Shown piece by piece: positions 60,824 through 64,000 of a stretch of 64,000 nucleotides of DNA (positions are counted from its first letter, which is position 1; each line of letters starts with the position of its first letter). Made by a program: the position numbers and the translations under genes. The stretch spans positions 1-64,000 of the forward strand of contig OMZO01000008.1 of assembly GCA_900315525.1 (NCBI GenBank). Reading direction: 5' to 3'. Below the pieces are notes generated by a model, which searched no databases, had not been told where the DNA came from, and was given only the letters and a program-made list of their open reading frames with translations. Origin of the DNA: an uncultured Prevotella sp. GTDB taxonomy: Bacteria; Bacteroidota; Bacteroidia; Bacteroidales; Bacteroidaceae.

Positions 60824-61882
60824 TTAGTTGGCAGCTTCGAATTCTTCGAGGAAACGGGTATCGTTCTCTGAGAACATACGGAGGTCGCTGACGCGATACT
60901 TCAGGTTGGTGATACGCTCGACACCCATGCCGAAGGCGTAGCCGCTGTACTCCTTGGAATCGATGCCGCAGAGCTCGAGCACGTTGGGATCGACCATACC
61001 GCAACCCAGGATCTCTACCCAGCCTGTGTGCTTGCAGAAGCCGCATCCCTCACCGCCACAGATGAAGCATGAGATATCCATCTCGGCTGAGGGCTCCGTG
61101 AATGGGAAGTATGAGGGGCGCAGACGGATCTTTGTGTCAGGGCCGAACATCTCGCGGGCAAATGAGAGGAGCACCTGCTTGAGGTCGGTGAATGATACGT
61201 TCTTGTCGATATACAGACCTTCCACCTGATGGAAGAAGCAGTGGGCACGAGCCGTGATGGCCTCATTACGAAAGACGCGGCCTGGGCAGATGACGCGGAT
61301 AGGGCCTGTGAGCTTGCCGTCCTCTGTGTGCATCTGCTCCATGATGCGAGCCTGGACGCTGGAGGTGTGTGAACGCAAGAGGATGTTCTTCGTGACATCG
61401 TTGGGATGCTGGCTGACGAAGAAGGTGTCCTGCATATCGCGGGCAGGATGGTCGGCAGCGAAGTTCATCATCGTGAAGATGTGATTGTCGTCTTCCACCT
61501 CAGGACCGTCGGCAAGGACAAAGCCCATACGGGAGAAGATATCGATAATCTCGTTGGTGACGATGGTCAGCGGATGGCGTGTGCCGAGCTGTATGGGGTA
61601 GGGGGTACGCGTCAGGTCGATGGCCTCTTCGCCAGTCTCCTGCGTCTCGCACTCCTCGCGCAGCTGGTTGATGCGCTCTGTGGCAAGTGTCTTCAGTTCG
61701 TTGATCTTCATGCCGACGGTCTTTTTCTGGTCGGCAGCCACATTGCGGAAGTCGTTCATCAGGGCTGTGATCTCACCCTTCTTGCTGAGGTATTTCAGTC
61801 GGAGCTGTTCTACTTCTTCTGCGTTCTTCGCACTCAAATCCTGCACTTCTTTGAGAAGTTGATCAATCTTATCAAGTATCAT
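60824..61882 (-). CDS. pheS: Phenylalanyl-tRNA synthetase alpha subunit
   Basis: The product is 352 aa. A helical N-terminus (MILDKIDQLLKEVQDL) is followed by the class II core: FRNEAITARAHCFFHQVEGL (motif 2), CFICGGEGCGFCKHTGWVEI, and GMGVERITNLKYRVSDLRMF (motif 3). The enzyme is an alpha2-beta2 tetramer with PheT, which is not nearby. The start at 61882 was chosen because the promoter at 61911 lies inside the longer frame. Confidence 0.96.
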   Translation of the reverse strand: MILDKIDQLLKEVQDLSAKNAEEVEQLRLKYLSKKGEITALMNDFRNVAADQKKTVGMKINELKTLATERINQLREECETQETGEEAIDLTRTPYPIQLGTRHPLTIVTNEIIDIFSRMGFVLADGPEVEDDNHIFTMMNFAADHPARDMQDTFFVSQHPNDVTKNILLRSHTSSVQARIMEQMHTEDGKLTGPIRVICPGRVFRNEAITARAHCFFHQVEGLYIDKNVSFTDLKQVLLSFAREMFGPDTKIRLRPSYFPFTEPSAEMDISCFICGGEGCGFCKHTGWVEILGCGMVDPNVLELCGIDSKEYSGYAFGMGVERITNLKYRVSDLRMFSENDTRFLEEFEAAN

Positions 61883-61910
61883 ATTTGTCTTAAAATTGCA
61901 ATTTTGCGTG

Positions 61911-61918
61911 CAAAGGTA
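61911..61918 (-). promoter_or_regulatory. Promoter -7 box (TACCTTTG) of pheS
   Basis: TACCTTTG reads on the minus strand, 28 nt before the pheS ATG. Confidence 0.7.
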
Positions 61919-61960
61919 CAAAAAAAATGAGAATTATGATGAAGAATTAAGAATATTTTG

Positions 61961-61968
61961 TACCTTTG
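61961..61968 (+). promoter_or_regulatory. Promoter -7 box (TACCTTTG) of the DUF4348 gene
   Basis: TACCTTTG is 46 nt before ATG 62015, divergent from the pheS promoter. Confidence 0.65.
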
Positions 61969-62014
61969 CCGAAATTTTGAGAGAATAGCGGATTATTAGT
62001 TACAACTTCAGTCA

Positions 62015-62854
62015 ATGAGAAGGTGTTTTATTGCGCTCAGCGCAATCATGCTGTTGATGTTCTCGTGTACGGGAAAGAAAGCTGGCCAGACGGATGAGGT
62101 GCCTACAGACTCTGTAGCTGACTCGACGGACGTGGCGGTCACAGACACGATGGAACTACTGATCACCCAGACGCCGATGCCTCGGGCGGCTGACGCGATG
62201 TTCGACGACTTTATCTTCAACTTCGTGGCCAACAAGAAACTGCAGAAGGAGCGCACGGTGTTCCCGCTGCGCACGACAGAAGGCGGCAAGACCGTCAATA
62301 CGAAGGAAGAGCAGTGGCAGATGGAGCGCCTCTTCATGCGACAAGGCTACTACACGCTCTTGTTCAGCGACGAGGAGCAGATGTCGCTCATGAAGGATAC
62401 TGCCGTCAGTCAGGCCATCGTGGAGAAGATTCAGCTGAAGAAGAACCGTGTGGTGAACTACCGATTCTTTCGCGTGAAGGGTGCCTGGATGATGACGAGT
62501 ATCAACGTGACACCTATCTCTGAGAATGCTAATGCCTCATTCCTCAATTTCTACCAGAAGTTTGTCACTGACAGCGTGTTCCAGCTGGAGAGCATCAACG
62601 AGACGGTGCAGTTCGTCGGCCCTGACCCTGATGACGACTTTGCTCAGATGGAAGGCGTGATAACGCCTGATACGTGGGAAGCCTTTGCGCCAACCTTGCC
62701 TGTAAAGGTGCTCTACAATATCGTCTATGGCAAGCCGAAGGCTGCCAATAAGGAGATGATATTCCTGATGAAGGGCGTGGCTAACGGGTTGGAGATGGAA
62801 CTACGCTTCAAGAAGGTAGGCAATAAGTGGCTGCTGATGAAGATGACGACGTAG
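62015..62854 (+). CDS. DUF4348 lipoprotein
   Basis: The product is 279 aa. MRRCFIALSAIMLLMFSC has a lipobox at Cys18. The acidic linker and the domain with MFDDFIFNFVANKKLQKERT, TLLFSDEEQMSLMKDT and YRFFRVKGAWMMTSI fit DUF4348, a Bacteroidetes family of unknown function. It is probably an outer- or inner-membrane lipoprotein. It is followed by murB after 16 bp. Confidence 0.8.
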   Translation: MRRCFIALSAIMLLMFSCTGKKAGQTDEVPTDSVADSTDVAVTDTMELLITQTPMPRAADAMFDDFIFNFVANKKLQKERTVFPLRTTEGGKTVNTKEEQWQMERLFMRQGYYTLLFSDEEQMSLMKDTAVSQAIVEKIQLKKNRVVNYRFFRVKGAWMMTSINVTPISENANASFLNFYQKFVTDSVFQLESINETVQFVGPDPDDDFAQMEGVITPDTWEAFAPTLPVKVLYNIVYGKPKAANKEMIFLMKGVANGLEMELRFKKVGNKWLLMKMTT

Positions 62855-62870
62855 AAGTGAAGAGTAAGAA

Positions 62871-63872
62871 GTGAAGGATCTTAAGAATTATAGTCTGAAA
62901 GAACATAACACATTTGGCATCGACGCCAAGTGTGGCCGTTTCCTTGAGTATGAGACTGCTGAGGAGGCTCAGAAGGTCGCTGCCATCCTGCGTGAGGTGC
63001 CGACCCCTTATATAATAATAGGTGGCGGTAGCAATCTGCTGTTGACAAAAGACTTTGATGGCACCGTGGTGCACTCGGCTATCAAGGGTGTCGCTTTTGA
63101 CGGCAACAAGATGCGTTGCGGGAGCGGCGAGACATGGGATGACGTTGTGGAGAAGAGTCTGGCGAATGGCCTCTTTGGTCTGGAAAACCTTTCGCTGATT
63201 CCTGGTGACGTAGGTGCGAGTGCCGTTCAGAATATTGGTGCCTATGGCGCAGAAGTGCAGTCGTTTATCAGCAAGGTTTATGCCATAGAGATTGCTACGG
63301 GCGAGGCAGTGGTCATCGGCAAGGAAGCGTGTGACTATGGCTATCGTAACAGCCGCTTCAAACATGACTGGAAGAACCGTTATCTCATCACGGCTGTCGA
63401 ATATGAGCTCCTCAGCGAATTCACGCCCCATCTTGTCTATGGTAATATCTGTGCTGAACTTGAACGGAAGGGCATCAGCCAGCCTACGGCCATGCAGGTG
63501 AGAGACACTATCATCGATATCAGAAATGCGAAGTTGCCTGATCCGAAGGTGACGGGCAATGCTGGCAGCTTCTTTATGAATCCCGTCGTGAGCCGTGAGA
63601 AGTACGAGCAGCTCGCTGCCCAGTATGAAGGCATGCCTCACTACGATGTGGATGACGACCAGGTGAAGATACCAGCTGGTTGGATGATAGACCAGTGCGG
63701 ATGGAAAGGCAAGTCGTTAGGCCGTGCTGGTGTTCACGACAAGCAGGCACTGGTACTCGTGAATCGTGGTGGTGCAACAGGATCAGAGATTGTAGCGCTC
63801 TGCGAAGCTATCCGCAAGGATGTGAAGGCGAAATTTGATATAGATATCTATCCGGAGGTAAACATTATATGA
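62871..63872 (+). CDS. murB: UDP-N-acetylenolpyruvoylglucosamine reductase
   Basis: The product is 333 aa, starting with GTG at 62871 ([17 protein letters not shown]). The FAD site is [10 protein letters not shown] and [15 protein letters not shown], and the catalytic Ser lies in [11 protein letters not shown]. It makes UDP-MurNAc for peptidoglycan. No ATG exists that keeps the conserved N-terminus, so GTG is used. It overlaps the next gene by 4 bp. Confidence 0.93.
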   Translation: MKDLKNYSLKEHNTFGIDAKCGRFLEYETAEEAQKVAAILREVPTPYIIIGGGSNLLLTKDFDGTVVHSAIKGVAFDGNKMRCGSGETWDDVVEKSLANGLFGLENLSLIPGDVGASAVQNIGAYGAEVQSFISKVYAIEIATGEAVVIGKEACDYGYRNSRFKHDWKNRYLITAVEYELLSEFTPHLVYGNICAELERKGISQPTAMQVRDTIIDIRNAKLPDPKVTGNAGSFFMNPVVSREKYEQLAAQYEGMPHYDVDDDQVKIPAGWMIDQCGWKGKSLGRAGVHDKQALVLVNRGGATGSEIVALCEAIRKDVKAKFDIDIYPEVNII

Positions 63873-64000
63873 AACTGACATTCTTAGGAACGGGAACCTC
63901 GTGTGGCGTGCCAGTTATCGGCTGCCAGTGTGAGGTGTGCCAGAGCACTGACCCTAAGGATCAGCGTACCCGCTGTTCAGTATTGGTGGAGACGGAGGCG
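63869..64000 (+). CDS. MBL-fold metallo-hydrolase (5' part only)
   Basis: The frame begins at an ATG overlapping the murB stop (ATGA) and runs off the right edge. The first 44 residues include [37 protein letters not shown] and VLVETEA. That is the start of a PhnP/RNase Z-like metallo-beta-lactamase-fold protein, of the kind that hydrolyses phosphodiesters. The metal motif HxHxDH is outside the window. Confidence 0.8.
   Translation, partial: MKLTFLGTGTSCGVPVIGCQCEVCQSTDPKDQRTRCSVLVETEA

Overview
The window looks like chromosome from a Prevotellaceae member of the Bacteroidales (Prevotella, Segatella or a close relative). The evidence is the promoter signature TAnnTTTG found before nearly every gene, the Bacteroidetes-restricted families (DUF4248, DUF4348, acyl-ACP thioesterase next to ilvC, a PurF-like protein without its cysteine), the GH26 mannanase with a Prevotella-style C-terminal tail, and many Spy-like lipoproteins. 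No rRNA, tRNA, CRISPR array or transposase was recognised.

Layout. Positions 1-2,100 hold the end of a DUF4248 gene, a cruciform-rich AT-palindrome region and two secreted proteins of unknown role. Positions 2,100-17,500 are an AT-rich accessory block and the most interesting part. It starts with a WYL-domain regulator and an AbiL-like pair (AAA ATPase plus RloB). Then come two paralogous gene pairs, each a fusion of a degenerate type I DNA-methylase-like region to a histidine-kinase ATPase followed by a receiver-domain protein with a helical output region. A third operon encodes an acidic repeat protein, two small paralogous proteins and a Pif1-like helicase with a TPR-like tail. The three operons carry the same operator-like inverted repeat (GGTTCC-N9-GGAACC) at exactly the same distance (48 nt) from the -7 box, so they look like one co-regulated system. 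I know of no described system with this make-up, and the Detocs two-component defence system is only a loose analogy.

Positions 17,500-30,500 are mostly housekeeping: dnaB, an FtsZ-family gene outside any division cluster, an S41 peptidase-like lipoprotein, acyl-ACP thioesterase, ilvC, a MaoC hydratase and a PurF-like protein. Some unknown AT-rich genes sit between dnaB and ftsZ. Positions 30,500-52,500 contain recQ, recJ, a frameshifted papain-fold peptidase and its intact paralogue, an aminopeptidase P, three patatins, trpS, a GH26 mannanase, trmD, ligA, a beta-helix lipoprotein and a DMT transporter.

Positions 52,500-60,800 form a second accessory block: a second AT palindrome with tandem 8-mers, an HD-domain protein, RhuM-Fic, a NERD-zinc-finger protein, an EVE-like/HNH endonuclease, a second HNH protein, a methyltransferase-HIT fusion and RhuM-PLD. 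Three copies of a ~230-bp promoter-plus-hairpin repeat are interspersed, a candidate small-RNA element. Positions 60,800-64,000 return to core genes: pheS, a DUF4348 lipoprotein, murB and the start of an MBL-fold hydrolase.
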